Shown one piece after another: positions 1 through 11,449 of a stretch of DNA of 64,000 nt. A program made the translations under genes and the position numbers. The notes under the pieces were generated by a model. That model was given only the letters and a program-made list of their open reading frames with translations, ran no database searches and was not told the DNA's origin. The DNA comes from Meghimatium bilineatum (lineage: Eukaryota > Mollusca > Gastropoda > Stylommatophora > Philomycidae): the NCBI GenBank assembly GCA_034231615.1, contig CM067298.1, positions 65,739,591 to 65,803,590 on the forward strand, given 5' to 3'. Position 1 is the first letter of the stretch. Every line of letters begins with the position of its first letter.

Positions 1-53
1 CCTATTCTTTCAACCTTGAACTAGTCATACAGGCCCCGGTTACCACACGGGCA
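1..53 (-). mobile_element. SINE S2, 5' end only, cut by window start
   Basis: The first ~50 bases resemble the end of the two complete S2 elements at 31,589-31,866 and 50,199-50,478: ctattcttt, then ggccccgg, then cacacgggc. In those copies this is the 5' end of an element read on the minus strand, so the rest of this copy would lie left of the window. It is diverged and short, so confidence is moderate. Confidence 0.5.
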
Positions 54-1479
54 CGATTTGTATGTTAGAACTATCAACATGGTATTTCGGTGAATAGTCA
101 TCAGTGCTGGAATCTCTTTTTTTCTAACGCAAAGATACCACAGAGTACAAACACCGTGATGCCAGGGTATCCAATGTATTTTTTTTTTAATGAGATCACT
201 ATTTATAAATATATTTCAAATTCTACTAATAATTTATCTTTTGTACTAACCTAGTCTTTTCAGAATAATTTTAATGATTTATCAATTGTCATATGCTTTT
301 CATCACATTGTACAAGTGATCTTTGAGATTATCTTCCGTTGCCGATATGCACTTGACCACACCTAATTGGTAGGTAGGTAATAAATTTACCTCTCTTTTA
401 GAGATGCGCGGCCCTTTCAACCAGCGGACAGCAAAGTTCAATTAGGTTATATCAGGACTCAGTACCATAAATATTAAAGGTAACAAACAAAAAAAGAAAA
501 ATGTGGCATCTAATTTCAGACAGGTTCTTTTTTTTTTAATCAGTACACTTGCCCTTGTGTGAACAGACACGAAAGGGGAGGAAAGAACACAAACACTGTG
601 ACCTGTCAAGCATGTCGCAATGGTAACTAAGAAGTCGGGATGACGTTGTCTGTTTTCATTCCGTGTAGCGAAAAAGTGTTCCACAAAAGTCACACTGAAG
701 TAAAATATTTCAGGCTGAAATGGGTACTCACAAACTAAGCAATGATACAATTCATTCGGTTCCTTTGCTAATCTGAAGGAGATTAAAAATGAGCGTAGTA
801 GAATAACAAAAAAGAATCACTTCACTGGCGATTCGGACTCATTACTTTTGGGACGAGATGTCAATACCTAACATCAGCCATGGTGCGCCACTACTCTCAC
901 ACTGTTCGCAAACGGTTCATTATAGAACTGCTCATGGATTGGAAATAAAGAAAGAGGAAATATATACATGTATTCCCATGTGGGACAATCTGCCAGCAAC
1001 ACGCGCACGCAGTAACTGCTCTCAGTGAGAATATTCCGAGCTAGACTTGTGCTACAGCAATCGCGTTATAAACATTGAGGATGTGACGAGGGTTTATATG
1101 TTGATAAATATAGAACACATGTAATTAATTAATTGTAGTTTATTGTAATGGTGATGATAATTTGTATCGCCTAAATGTGCATTTTATGCTGTATTTATTT
1201 TTTAAACATACCCACAGCAAACAGAAATTACGACTAATAAATTCTTCAATTTAATTTTATAAAATAATAAATACAGAACAACCAATAGAGGTAGAGACAG
1301 ATGTGTTTAGGTTTGCAACATTCTAAGGAACATTAAATGTAAAAATGCACCAAATTAACTTTTATTAAAATTCTGTGTTCACAAAAGTTGTACTATTACT
1401 ACACAAGATTTTTTGTAAAATGTATTAGCATAATACATGTTTAATGTATGGCTTCTCTATGTTAGACAAACGTACGTTA
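54..1479. other. Unassigned AT-rich DNA
   Basis: No recognisable gene, structured RNA or repeat family seen. Poly-T runs occur near 120 and 180. The 102-codon minus frame at 442-750 has no recognisable domain and is low-complexity. Confidence 0.4.
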
Positions 1480-1629
1480 CTACAGCTCAGTGCCGGATTT
1501 ACCTATAAGTTATAACTTAGGCCCAAAAACTTTTTTGTTTCACTATCTATATACTCTTAATCGCTAAAGGGCCCCATACCTCAAATAGCTTAGGGCCCTA
1601 TCAAGTCTAAATCCGACCCTACTACAGCT
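1480..1629. mobile_element. Small hAT-like MITE (134 bp) with perfect 8-bp TSD
   Basis: The element body is 1,488-1,621. It opens CAGTGCCGGATTTA and closes TAAATCCGACCCTA, giving imperfect terminal inverted repeats around CGGATTTA. The 8-bp ctacagct stands immediately on both sides (1,480-1,487 and 1,622-1,629). An 8-bp duplication with a CAGNG-type end is characteristic of the hAT superfamily. There is no coding capacity. A second family member in opposite orientation lies at 5,185-5,349, with its duplicate at 21,212-21,376. Confidence 0.75.
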
Positions 1630-1660
1630 TTACACTTTAATAAATAGCATAGTTAGACGA

Positions 1661-1790
1661 TACTTTCAAATGACACTTTCAAATGACACTTTCAAATGAC
1701 ACTTTCAAATGATACTTTCAAATGATACTTTCATATGATACTTTCAAATGATACTTTCAAATGATACTTTCAAATGATACTTTCAAATGA
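1661..1790. repeat. 13-bp minisatellite, 10 copies
   Basis: Ten head-to-tail copies of a 13-mer, tactttcaaatga. Units 2-4 carry c for the first t and unit 6 has a single internal change. A very regular, probably young array. Confidence 0.95.
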
Positions 1791-2209
1791 TACCATGTTT
1801 TAACGATACTTTCTCGTATTATTTTCCTATATGCACGAGTTATTTTTTGCAAATTCAAAATATATTAAATATTGTATATAAAATGGCCTTTTTGACTAAA
1901 AGTTGTAAGATTTGTTAGAATAACTTAACTATAAAATACAAATTTATTATAATTATGTTTACATTAAACATAATAATGCAGGGATCCAGTAATCTCATAG
2001 GCTTTATGATGATTTACACTGAAGTGACACCATACTAACAAACTGGAAAAATTTCAACTTTTTGCATATTTTGCTAATTGGCAGAAAAAATACAAGAAAT
2101 TGGAATTCTCCAAATGATGAGCGACAGATTGAATAGTGTAACGTTTTACGTTCTCGTTGGCACTGTGATTTACTGTCAAGTCATGTCAGACAATTTTCGA
2201 TACGTTTAC
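1791..2209. other. Unassigned AT-rich DNA
   Basis: Very AT-rich with no recognisable feature. A 67-codon frame (2,078-2,281) runs into the following tandem array and is not credible. Confidence 0.4.
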
Positions 2210-2462
2210 ACGGAAGAAGGTAAATTCAATATGTTCATAGACATAAGGTTGACACGACAGAAAAGTTCAATATGTTCATAGACATAAAGGTTAAACGTCA
2301 TAAAGTACTTTCAATATGTTCATAGACGTAAGGTGTACACAACAGAAGGTAAATTCAATATGATCATAGACATAAGGTTTACGCGACAGAATATACGTTC
2401 AATATATTGATAGAAATAAGTTTACACGAATGAAGGTAAGTTCAATATTTTCATAGTCATAA
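2210..2462. repeat. Degenerate ~43-bp tandem repeat, 6 copies
   Basis: The core ttcaatatgttcatagacat recurs with variants at about 2,225, 2,266, 2,310, 2,354, 2,398 and 2,441, a spacing of 41-44 bases. Units also share a piece like acacgacagaaggtaaa. Divergence increases toward the right end. Confidence 0.85.
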
Positions 2463-3455
2463 AAATATGTTATCAGAAAAGTCGCCCGTTTGTTATCGCT
2501 GTTCGAAAAATGAGCACACAGCAGTAACTGTTATATGTCATGTATGTCGTAAGAGGTTATTACGGAGTTTTTAGTGCGTTTAGACACCAACACAGTGTCA
2601 AAAGGATCCAGGAGTCTTCCTGAAGTCGAATTTGTCAAACCACAATACACTGAAAGTGTATGCAACAAGACGTATTTGGTTCTTCTCCGGATTACAATTT
2701 TGGAATATTCAGAAATTGACGAACGCAGAATAAGATTTGAACATATTTCCTATTCATCTAGTATTGTTATTAGCTACATTTATTTAATACTTATTATTAT
2801 TTTCCTTACAAATTTGCTCTTTATCCTTCTATCTACCATATTTGTTTGTGTATCCCCATATATACATGTACAAGTATATCTCATAGGAGGTATCTATACA
2901 TTATTCCCGAGTGTTATCGTTACTCAAAATCTCTGTATTTGATGAAATATTCTGCAGGGCCAGTATTTTCAAATATGTTGTATTTCCCTCTTATATCTTT
3001 CTCTACTCAATTTATCGACATGCTTTCAATATTTTAAGAACCGTGTCGTTATGAATCATAAGACTTATTAATCACGTTTTTTTATATACAACCCTTTTTA
3101 ACTTTTCCTTTCCAATAAGCGGTTATACCTGCTGCTTTTGCATATACACCGATAAATCATCCCTTGTATTATTAGTTATATTTCAAGAAGACTGGAAATC
3201 CATTTGGAAATAGAGCCCAAACCCTCCACTCCTTTGTTTTAACTCCAATGGTGCTACTTTAAGGAAAGAAGCTTTTACACTTTGTCTCTTAATAATTATC
3301 TCTTTTTTTAGCACAACTATGTACTTTGTTACACATTTGAATGGTACTAGTTTTTTTTATTTATTTATTTTGCACTTGGATGAAACAGAATTGCAACCGT
3401 TCTGGTGAGATGCTACTGCCCAAGTTCTAGGCCATACTTCCCATTTAAAATATGT
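2463..3455. other. Unassigned DNA
   Basis: A 122-codon plus frame (2,574-2,942) is hydrophobic and rich in I, L, Y and S, as expected of AT-rich noncoding DNA. I see no domain, start context or splice support. Confidence 0.4.
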
Positions 3456-3720
3456 TTATATACATACAATATTATGACATGACCCGATGTAACTAGCAGC
3501 AGTCATCATGTAAACTGGACATGGCATAATGATCGTTTTGAATAGTGTTATTTTGGTATTTAAATCTATATTTTTGTTTCTGAAGATTGGTATCATTTTA
3601 CCTAGGGCTTGGTATGCTTTACTACATTTATTGTGTATTTCTTTACTGCTCTTGTCGTCTGTTGCTATATTGCTTCCTATGTATGTGAATTCTGTCACCT
3701 AATAATTTTCTGATACATTA
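3456..3720 (-). mobile_element. LINE-K: RT C-terminal fragment
   Basis: The minus-strand translation contains EFTYIGSNIATD, then SSKEIHNKCSKAYQALGKM and RNKNIDLNTKITLFKTI. This is the thumb-side segment that follows the YADD motif in many non-LTR reverse transcriptases (YLGS...EI..R...A...L). Only about 80 codons remain, with no catalytic motif, and the frame is lost on both sides. The wording differs from LINE-A ([11 protein letters not shown]), so it is a separate family. Confidence 0.75.
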
Positions 3721-3744
3721 TCAGATAAGACTATAACAGGAAAG

Positions 3745-3900
3745 TCCCAATTCTGGTGTAATCTGTCATCACTCATACTTGTTGTAGCGTATCTTTAGTC
3801 ATTATACAGTCCTGCTGTCTCGTTGGGTATCATCCTTCAAAAGGGCTGCATTTGACTTCTCCAGTTATTTTCAAGGGGTAAATTTGTATATGCTTTGTGT
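3745..3900. repeat. Dispersed repeat D1, diverged copy
   Basis: Aligns by eye with 17,975-18,085, 19,272-19,380 and 30,130-30,240. Shared landmarks are attatacagtcc, then ttggg.a.catcctt, then tttgactt. Function is unknown. It lies just left of the large duplicated block. Confidence 0.55.
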
Positions 3901-4085
3901 CGATAGTCAATGAAATTCCCAGGAAAAGTCCAGTGCGTCACGATTGAAGTTTGATTCCAAATTTAACCCACCGGTCTTATATTTACTGTGTTGTACAGAT
4001 ATGAAATATGTAATACGAGTACTGTTCATATTTTATCTTTGTTATGGTCTTTGTTATTCTCCAGTGATGATGCTTGTTAGCGTTC

Positions 4086-4333
4086 ACTCATGAATATGCG
4101 CTAGCTTCTCATATGAGTGGTCATGGGTTCATTCCTCAGTTGAGACGGACATTTTTTTTCAGATCGCAACCACTCCCGTGTCGACCCAGCCTTAAGTGGG
4201 TACCGGATTAATTCGGGAAGTAAAGACTGCGATGGAGAGAAGATGGCTACCGCCCTTATTGGCAGAGCCACTGAAATGTGAGATCGCTATGGGATCACTA
4301 TGGGTTACTTTACTTTTTTTTTACTCATGAATA
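4086..4333 (+). mobile_element. SINE S1 (tRNA-derived), copy 1, with 11-bp TSD
   Basis: The body 4,097-4,322 is flanked by actcatgaata on both sides (4,086-4,096 and 4,323-4,333). It carries a pol III B-box-like gggttcattcc, a conserved centre (cgacccagcctta then gggtaccggatt) and an ACTTTACTTT tail. The 5' head is shortened, so most of the A box seen in the full copy at 35,225-35,493 is gone. Near the 3' end it lacks a short stretch that its duplicate at 20,100-20,348 keeps. Confidence 0.85.
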
Positions 4334-5176
4334 ACCATAGCAATAGGTCATGTGATTTGAACAGAAGAGCGTGAATACGCTGTGTTAGGTTTCTATTTGC
4401 ATTATTATGTCTAGAATATCCGATATCAGTATTATTGTAAAATGATTCCGAAATATTGATTATCTATTTTTTTAAAATGAGTTCGACTCTATCATCTTTA
4501 TATTGAGTACCTATATTACGACAATGATGCAATTTCAGCTGCAGACAGTTGGATATGCAAACCGTTTAGAAAACAATGGTAGTCTATAAAACACAAATAT
4601 TTCTCAATAATATCTACAGTATAAAATGTTGCAGTTATAGATACATTATTAAAATATGTGACAACAATTTAATAATAAATAACAGCAAGTGTGAATATTT
4701 AACTCTCATCTAGATCTTTATATGCATGTCATATCATATGGCAAGTGCACTTTCTTAGCATCGATCTCCTTTAGGTGTATTGATCATAAAACATCAGTGA
4801 CTTTGTAGATATCATTTTAGTACACGTGCTTCACGTCACATTCCGAAACACAGATACATATATATAAATATATATTTGATATATGGATTAGATATGTGTT
4901 GCTGAGTAAAAAGTAGTGGTAATAGAAATCAAGAAAGGAATAATGATGGCTAAAATGTTATTAATGAGCTGGTCACGGAATCTAGATGGAAAAAAATTAA
5001 GAAATAAAAGCATATGGGTATAATAGTGTATAACAGTATTATATCATTCTGAGACTGTCTGTTGGATGTAGCTCAAATAATAAATGTGTTGATATGTATT
5101 CTTCCTGTACGACGTATACTATACTTGCCAGAACGTAAGTAGGCTTTTCTTGGAAACAAAATTCCACTCTTAAAGG
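4334..5176. other. Unassigned AT-rich DNA (mirrored at 20,360-21,203)
   Basis: No gene or recognised element. A short (TA)-rich patch lies at 4,855-4,885. The same sequence with scattered changes recurs in the right copy. Confidence 0.45.
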
Positions 5177-5357
5177 TTGATTAGCAGCTCTGGATTTATA
5201 CTTGATAAGACTCTAAGCTATTTGAGATATAAGGCTCTTTAACAATTGAGAAATATATAGATAGTAAAATTTAAAACATTTCGTGGGTCCCCAACAAAGT
5301 GGGGGCTCTAAGCTATAGCTTGTTTAGCTTATTGGCAAATCCTGCACCGTTGTTTAG
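5177..5357. mobile_element. Small hAT-like MITE, second family member (165 bp)
   Basis: The body 5,185-5,349 is homologous to the reverse complement of 1,488-1,621. Shared landmarks are ggattta.acttgata, ctaagctatttgag.tat and atatagatagt. The flanks ttgattag (5,177-5,184) and ttgtttag (5,350-5,357) match 7 of 8, an aged hAT-type 8-bp target duplication. Noncoding. Confidence 0.75.
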
Positions 5358-5626
5358 TGATTATTTTATCAACCACGTAACACTCATCACAAACCTATAG
5401 GTGTACAGTATCTCCATGCAAATTTTGTAAGGTTTGAATAGTACTACTTTCTTCGATTGCCTTTTCAACTCATTAGCTATTCTCTCACCTGCTGTCCAGA
5501 CCTACTCGTGTATCTTTTAGTGTTACCTTTGGTCATTGGAAATATAAATATGCGTGTCAGTTAACATATCATTGAAGTGATTATAACTGCACTAGGCAGC
5601 CATAGTTTACTACTCTATACTTCTAT

Positions 5627-6002
5627 ACTTAGTCAATAGAGATGTGGTTCTACAGAAGAATGCTGAGAGTACTATGGACTGCCAGAAAAACTAATGTGAA
5701 GGTGTTGAAAGAGTAAAATGTGAAACGGACCTTAATCAATAATATAAGAAAGAGACAATCTTCATTTTTTGTCGACTTCGTGAGACAGGGAGGTTTGGAG
5801 AACATAGTCACAACATGCAAGATTGAAGGCAATAGAGGTAGAGGGCGACAACGTGAGAAAATATTAAACAGTTCGACAACCTGGCACGGCAGTAAAACAA
5901 TAACAATCTTGATACATAATACTGGAGATAGAGAACTTTAGAGAGCCATAAACGCCTACGTCAGCCGGCATGGCACCTAATGATGATGATGACTTAGTTA
6001 AT
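5627..6002 (+). mobile_element. LINE-A 3' end, 5'-truncated, with TSD
   Basis: The translation includes MWFYRRML, RTLINNIRKRQSSFF and a GRGRQREKIL stretch. This is the C-terminal tail of the LINE-A polyprotein whose better copy lies at 44,963-46,456. Two in-frame stops are visible (after the VLKE segment and after DREL). The element ends in taatgatgatgatg, the (GAT)n tail of this family. The flanks acttagtcaat (5,627-5,637) and acttagttaat (5,992-6,002) match 10 of 11, marking a target-primed insertion of a 5'-truncated copy. Confidence 0.85.
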
Positions 6003-6531
6003 GTGAGCGTCCTGACTATGAAACTTATCTTCCTGCACTCTTAAAAATTCTCTAATTAGTGTGCGACCCATAAATTATAAAATAATTATTGATGGCAACC
6101 ACTTACACATATACTAATTGTTTCAATTTTTACAATGGTTTGAGAGACATAAACAATAATTGCACTAGAAAATTTAGTTTCAAAACTGCTTGCTTTCGGG
6201 GGGGGAGAGGGGGGGACTACAGATGGATAGTCCAATTAAACTCGAACTAGGTCGGAGTTCCAGAGAAGGTCAGCCGCGCCGTTTCACGTAATTATAACAA
6301 TGTTACTGAAGGAAGTACGTGCATCCTAAAGATTCTCAAATTCTTGAACTACAATGTCCTATACAGAACTGTTGTTGATCACAGATATAGCCGCGCATGC
6401 TTGCTTATAGTTCCATGCTTTCTGAATTAAAATCGCTCTTTACTCCGCCCCTAAGACGCTCATTCTTACTCTTACCAATCATAATAACGAATGTTTTTAA
6501 GGGCATCCAAGAAAGGCGTCCTAGATGAATC
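6003..6531. other. Unassigned DNA with a poly-G patch
   Basis: A broken G tract at about 6,199-6,217 lies in otherwise AT-rich DNA. The tract length differs in the duplicate near 22,226. No gene recognised. Confidence 0.45.
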
Positions 6532-6812
6532 ATCTATTGCAGTAGTTCTCAACTTGAGCCATATAGCACACCTGGACAATAAAGACTTGGGGGGGGGGGG
6601 CAATCTTGGGGACCAAAGCAATGTACTACTTCAACGACAAGTAAGAAGATAGATATTGAAAACCGTAAAGAAAAAAACCTTGGTGATCTGTAATAAAAGG
6701 TAACAACATTTCTATTAGCACCGGAAGAGAGGGGGAATGGGGGATAGAGGAAATGTCCACCAACAAAAAAGTGGCCACATCCAAAGAAAGGTTGTGAACC
6801 ACCGGTTTATTG
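6532..6812. mobile_element. hAT-like MITE 2 (265 bp) with G-tract
   Basis: The body 6,540-6,804 begins CAGTAGTTCTCAACTT and ends AGGTTGTGAACCACCG. These are inverted repeats matching 12 of 16, of the CAGTGGTTCTCAAC type known for hAT elements. The flanking 8-mers atctattg and gtttattg match 6 of 8. It has an internal G run and no coding capacity. Its duplicate is at 22,570-22,836. Confidence 0.7.
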
Positions 6813-7259
6813 CTGTGTCAACATCCAACAAGCATAAACCAAACAAATTCATGATGCCCCACTTATCAATTGTCAATTCATCGATTACAGATTCATTTCC
6901 TATCGATAATGCACAGGCAAAAACATTTAGTGGCCAATCTTTAAACGATGATTATTACGTCACGTTGATCGCTTGCACGAATATAACAGTTTTGACCTTG
7001 ATGTCCTTAACAAACAATACTGACGTTTACAAGACAATGCAATGTTTCTTATTTTTTCTAGCACTTATAAGTTTTCCATTTAACTCACTATATGTTTCTA
7101 TATTGTATATATATTCTCATGTAGTGTGTGTCTCGCATCTATATATGGACCCGAACATATTTTTTTCTTCACTTAGAGAAATGTATTAACTGACTTTCAA
7201 GTATGTACTTTTAATTTTCATAGTGGAATGTTTTCTAGTACAATGATGACCAACACATG
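6813..7259. other. Unassigned DNA
   Basis: A 150-codon frame (6,737-7,189) spans the MITE end and this stretch. In the duplicate it is split by a frameshift into 128- and 80-codon pieces, and its C-terminal half is low-complexity, so I do not call a gene. Confidence 0.45.
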
Positions 7260-10031
7260 GTGAATACACTTTCTTCTTCTTCTTCTTTCGTTCACTTGAA
7301 ACATGTCTTATCTGTAATTCTGTCTCCTGAATAAAACTCACTATATTTGTAGTTCACACAGTGTCCCATAGAGCTTCGATTCCAGTTTTGTTTCCTCTGG
7401 CGAATATGTCTGCCTCAGCGTTTCATACTTATAACACTCTTGAAGTTATATGTTTGTCACTCTATTCTGCCTGTTCAAGTGTACACATGGCCATTTTACC
7501 AATCTTGAATTTTGTGTACATGTAACTGATGTGTCCAATTTGTCCAGTTCTGAGGTGTAGAATTACAACTTGAGCTGATCTGTTCATAATATGATGTAAT
7601 CTTGTGTTGGTGTCTTTCTTATTGACTTAATGTTTTTCTGATGGTACTTGATTGGTACATCTGATTGGTCTTCCTTAGCCAGTTGGTCTACTTTTTATTT
7701 CCTGTTATTCCCCAGTAAGATGGTATCCACTGCATGGTTACAATATACTAGTAAGACAGTTCATTACGTAGTCTTTGTAAGTGTTAGTTTTCCAGACTGG
7801 AGAGCTTGAGGTACTGACCTTCCATATGTCAGGAAAACCACATGCTGTGGGCCAGGGCTAGAGTACTGCAACTTTTCAGTTACTACCCTAATTGCCTGGA
7901 TGTCTGCATCGTAATTATTGCATAATTTTCCCTGTTGGTGTTCTGATCGTATCTCTAAGCTTGTGTGGATATTCTATAAATACACCTGAACCTCCATTCC
8001 TCACTGCATGCTGTGCTGACCCATCTGTCTATACTCTGACTCATATGTCTTGTGGATATTCATCGTCCAGGAAATTGAGTGTGGCTGTCCTTCGATGCAC
8101 ACTATTCTGTTCGTCCTCTCTTAGTATTCCTTTCACGTTGGTCTCAGTGTATATTGATATTCCATACCTTTCTATCCAAGGGGTTTGTTCTGGTACAGAC
8201 CTTAAGGGGATGTCAACTTCAGGTAGTTTTGTAAATTGTCTACGGAGTCGTTTAGCTTGGTGCATAAAGCTGCTTAGTTTCAGTTGTCCCATTGCTAGAT
8301 TTTGTAATCTTATTTTTATTGGATGACTTGGTAAACACTGAAACTTTTCAGCTTCTATTAGTACATTTGTGCCTGCGTTCACCAAGTGTTTGCATTCTTC
8401 CCATTCTCTGCACTTCTACTATTGGTGTTGATTTCATTGCTCCCAACATTATCCTAGCGCTAGTTTTGTACTTTATCTAGTTCTTGTAATGTGGTGTTTG
8501 ATGCAGGACACCACGCAGTTGAACCATATTCCAGGTGTGGTCTTATGCCTTGCTGGTAAACTTTACAGTGTATATTCTCACTGGCTCCCCTTGTCGTTCC
8601 ACTTAATTTCCTCAGGATAGCTAACTTCATCCTGGATGTTGTTGTTGCTATGTTTATATATTGCTTCCATGTCAACTTATCATAGAAAGTAACTCAGAGG
8701 TATGTGGGTTGTTTGTCTTCTTTTAAAAGCGATCCATCTAAATTTGATATCACCGGCTTTTTGTTAATTGGTGATCTATTTACCCATAAGGTTAACTCAT
8801 CAATAGCTCTTTGTATTTGTTTAGTGGCCACTGTCGTATGTTCTTCTGTGCATCAGATCACCAGGTCGTCAGCAGAAATTGCCACTTTGATCCCATGAGG
8901 TAGTTCGGCAACTAAGTTATTGGTATAAACTAAGAAAGGTGTTGATGATAGGACTCCTCCCTGGGGGACTCAATAACGCTGTAGGACTTTTTTTTGTTCT
9001 TGAGACCATCCAATTGTACTCTGGGTCTTCTATTATGGAGATATGCTTTTACACATTTGTACATTCTTAAGTTAACCCTGCAATTTCTTTAAACTTCTTA
9101 AAGTAGGTTGCGCGTGTGATGTTCCATTCAAATCCTGATGAGTGAAATGTCAGGTCTCGAGTAGAGGGTTGGCTAGTTGACTGGCTGGTTAATAAGTATG
9201 AGATTATTTTCATCCTGCCAGCTTTAACGTTTCTCCCCTCTCTTATCCATGTGATCGTAGCCCCAGCTCTGAGAGTAGCTATTGTAGTCACTACACATCA
9301 TAAGTCTCTCTTTTTATAGGGATGTGTGTAGTGCCAACGGTATATCATTTGGGCCATAGTAGTAGGTCAGGAGATGGAATTCTGTACTGTCTGTTTTTAG
9401 GTGGAGTATCTGGTATTCTATCCCCTCCATATACACTTCCAGCTGATATGCGTTGATATTGTTTATAAAAAATATCAGAATCCCACCCTTTCGTCTGTCC
9501 TTTCGGCCTGATCGGTAGCAATGAGACCTCTGATTTAAAAAGCCAATATCGCTGCTGAGGTGCGTTTCTTGAATACAGCAATTTGTAACTGTATTGTTCT
9601 TTTGCTGTATCACTCTTTTTCTGTAGACACCCTCGGCATTCCAGTGCATTATCTTTATTTATCGTTGTTTTGTTTGGTCATTAGCTCTATTCATTTGCCT
9701 TCTGGCTCCTAGGACCAATTGAGAAGAGCCTCCAGTCATTGGAGTTGGGCACTTTCGAGGTAAGTCCCTGCCTGCGCGTCCATCACAGAGTAGATATCAT
9801 AACTATCATTCGTTATATCAACACGTTCCTGTTGTTTTGTATGTGGCATCCTGATTAATTGGACGTGGCATTCTCTGTCTTCAAAACCCTGCTTACTTGG
9901 ACAGGATTGTGGTCCTGCTCGAGTGGGACTGCCTGACCAGTCTTATTTTTCAGTCCCTGATGGCTGAACTAAGTATCATCACCACTTCAAGGTGCTAGCC
10001 TTTGGACGGGGTGTGTGTGTGTGAATGCACT
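7260..10031 (-). mobile_element. LINE-B (jockey-like), internally deleted copy with TSD
   Basis: Read on the minus strand from about 10,011. First come AP-endonuclease N-terminal pieces (HWNAEGVYRK, CIQETHLSSDIGF, NAYQLEVYMEGIEYQILHLK), then an endonuclease remnant ending FHSSGFEWNITR. This joins abruptly to RT sequence at KEIAGLT, so RT motif A is missing. RT motif B (QGGVLSS) and motif C follow, but the catalytic tetrad reads SADD (8,865-8,876) followed by a stop. Then come RT C-terminal (8,460-8,675) and linker/RNase H regions (8,041-8,385). The 3' tail is (GAA)n at 7,271-7,290. The flanks gtgaatacact (7,260-7,270) and gtgaatgcact (10,021-10,031) match 10 of 11. Inactive. Confidence 0.85.
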
Positions 10032-10672
10032 AAAGGTGAAACATGCGTGATTATATGTGGCAACTGATAGCGAATAGGCCTACACTAAAATTGAGGCATT
10101 GAATTATTATATGTGACTAATCCTCTTCGATCCCAGATGATTCTGGCAAAATGCATTTTTGTATATCATTGCCATGCAAACATTTTCAAGAACTAAAACT
10201 GATTTCATGACATCTGTCGTTTTCTTGGATCTTGATTAGGAACAAGCGTCACAACACTGGGGCATTCCCATATATGCTCTGCTTGCTATTCTGTCAAGCA
10301 AAAACAACATACAGGTGTGAACAATTATTTTAATTCATAACATTGATTTAAAATAAATTGAGATGCCGATTTAATAATTCAAATTTTTAGAATTATCTTC
10401 TGCTCTCATCAAATTTAATTATAAATATTACAAGCTTGACAAAATCAAAGCAGACTAAAAAAGAACCGCTTGTCATATTTATCTTGCCTTTAAAGAAATA
10501 AATAAATAATGTTATGTTACGTGTGCTCATATTTGTATAGAACTAAATGTTGATACACGTGTCGATTAGAGCTTTTGAACTAAGGCGTGAACTGTTATTA
10601 GCATTGACCTCTGACAATCGTGCTCTAGTACTTCACATGACACAGATTTCTATGTATCTATTCGCTAAACCC
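10032..10672. other. Unassigned AT-rich DNA
   Basis: No gene or known repeat recognised. Mirrored at 26,067-26,703 with more indels than the neighbouring LINE. Confidence 0.45.
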
Positions 10673-10905
10673 TTTGTTGCCTTTCAGCGTCAGGGGTAGA
10701 AGAGTTTTCTGGAGATGGCCCTCGTGTGTGCTAAGTATATTGTGGATTCAGTCGCCTCTTTTATTTCCGTCGTCCATTGTTTTCGTGGTCAGCCTCTAGG
10801 TCTAGATCTGTGTAGCATAGTTTGCTGTGGTATGATATCTGATGGTAGTATGCTGATGTGTGCAAACCATTTTATCTGTTGTCTCTTAATATATTCCAAG
10901 ATTGG
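10673..10905. repeat. Dispersed repeat D2, copy 1
   Basis: About 230 bp similar to 60,383-60,640. Shared pieces include gcctttcagcg.caggggta, gtgtgtgct.agtatattgt and gatggtagt.tgctgatgtg. A shorter relative lies at 40,640-40,750. The 83-codon plus frame here (10,715-10,966) is not conserved in the 60-kb copy, so it is repeat sequence rather than a gene. Class unknown. Confidence 0.65.
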
Positions 10906-11449
10906 AGTTGTACTGGTTCTTTGTCTAATGACGCAAATTTCGAAAGAACTATTAGAAGACAGATGAAAAATTTGTCCATTGTTGTCTACTTTTAATGTTT
11001 ACATGAGCATACCAGCATCTATGATTTATTATTATCTTGTGCAACTGGTGGAATAGTTTAACACATAGAATTCTAAACTAGAAACGTGACATTTAACATA
11101 GCGTCTAGGGGATTGTAAGAATTTTCCTTACAGTACCAACATAGTAATGCCATCAGGAGGACATAAATGTCATGAAAATATCACGGTGAATAGGCATGTG
11201 CACATGAATAGATATCAGCTTCTATGGCGTTACTAATTCTTTGGGTATAGGGGGGGGGGAGAGGACGAGATGATAATGTCCTATTTTTTGTGGGAAATTC
11301 TCTTTTTCGTGAGACTTTGGTGACCCGTTTTGGAAGAAAATGATTCAGGATGGGGGAGGCGGCTTTTTTGGCTTACTCTAGTGCTAAATGTCATTTTTTA
11401 ATTTTCTACAGTGATATCTCTTACATCCTATTATACGGGTTTGACAGCC
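10906..11449. other. Unassigned DNA with G-tract
   Basis: A G9-10 run at about 11,250 and a GGGGGAGG patch at 11,352. No recognisable gene. Confidence 0.4.

Noticed and set aside
6737..7189. 150-codon plus-strand frame as a gene
   Set aside because: It starts within a MITE, has a low-complexity second half, and is frameshifted in the duplicate copy.
7892..8326. 144-codon plus-strand frame identical in both blocks
   Set aside because: It is antisense to the RNase H/linker region of LINE-B, which gives a recognisable protein on the minus strand.
10715..10966. 83-codon frame conserved in both duplicated blocks
   Set aside because: Conservation only reflects the recent duplication. The independent D2 copy at 60.4 kb does not keep the frame.
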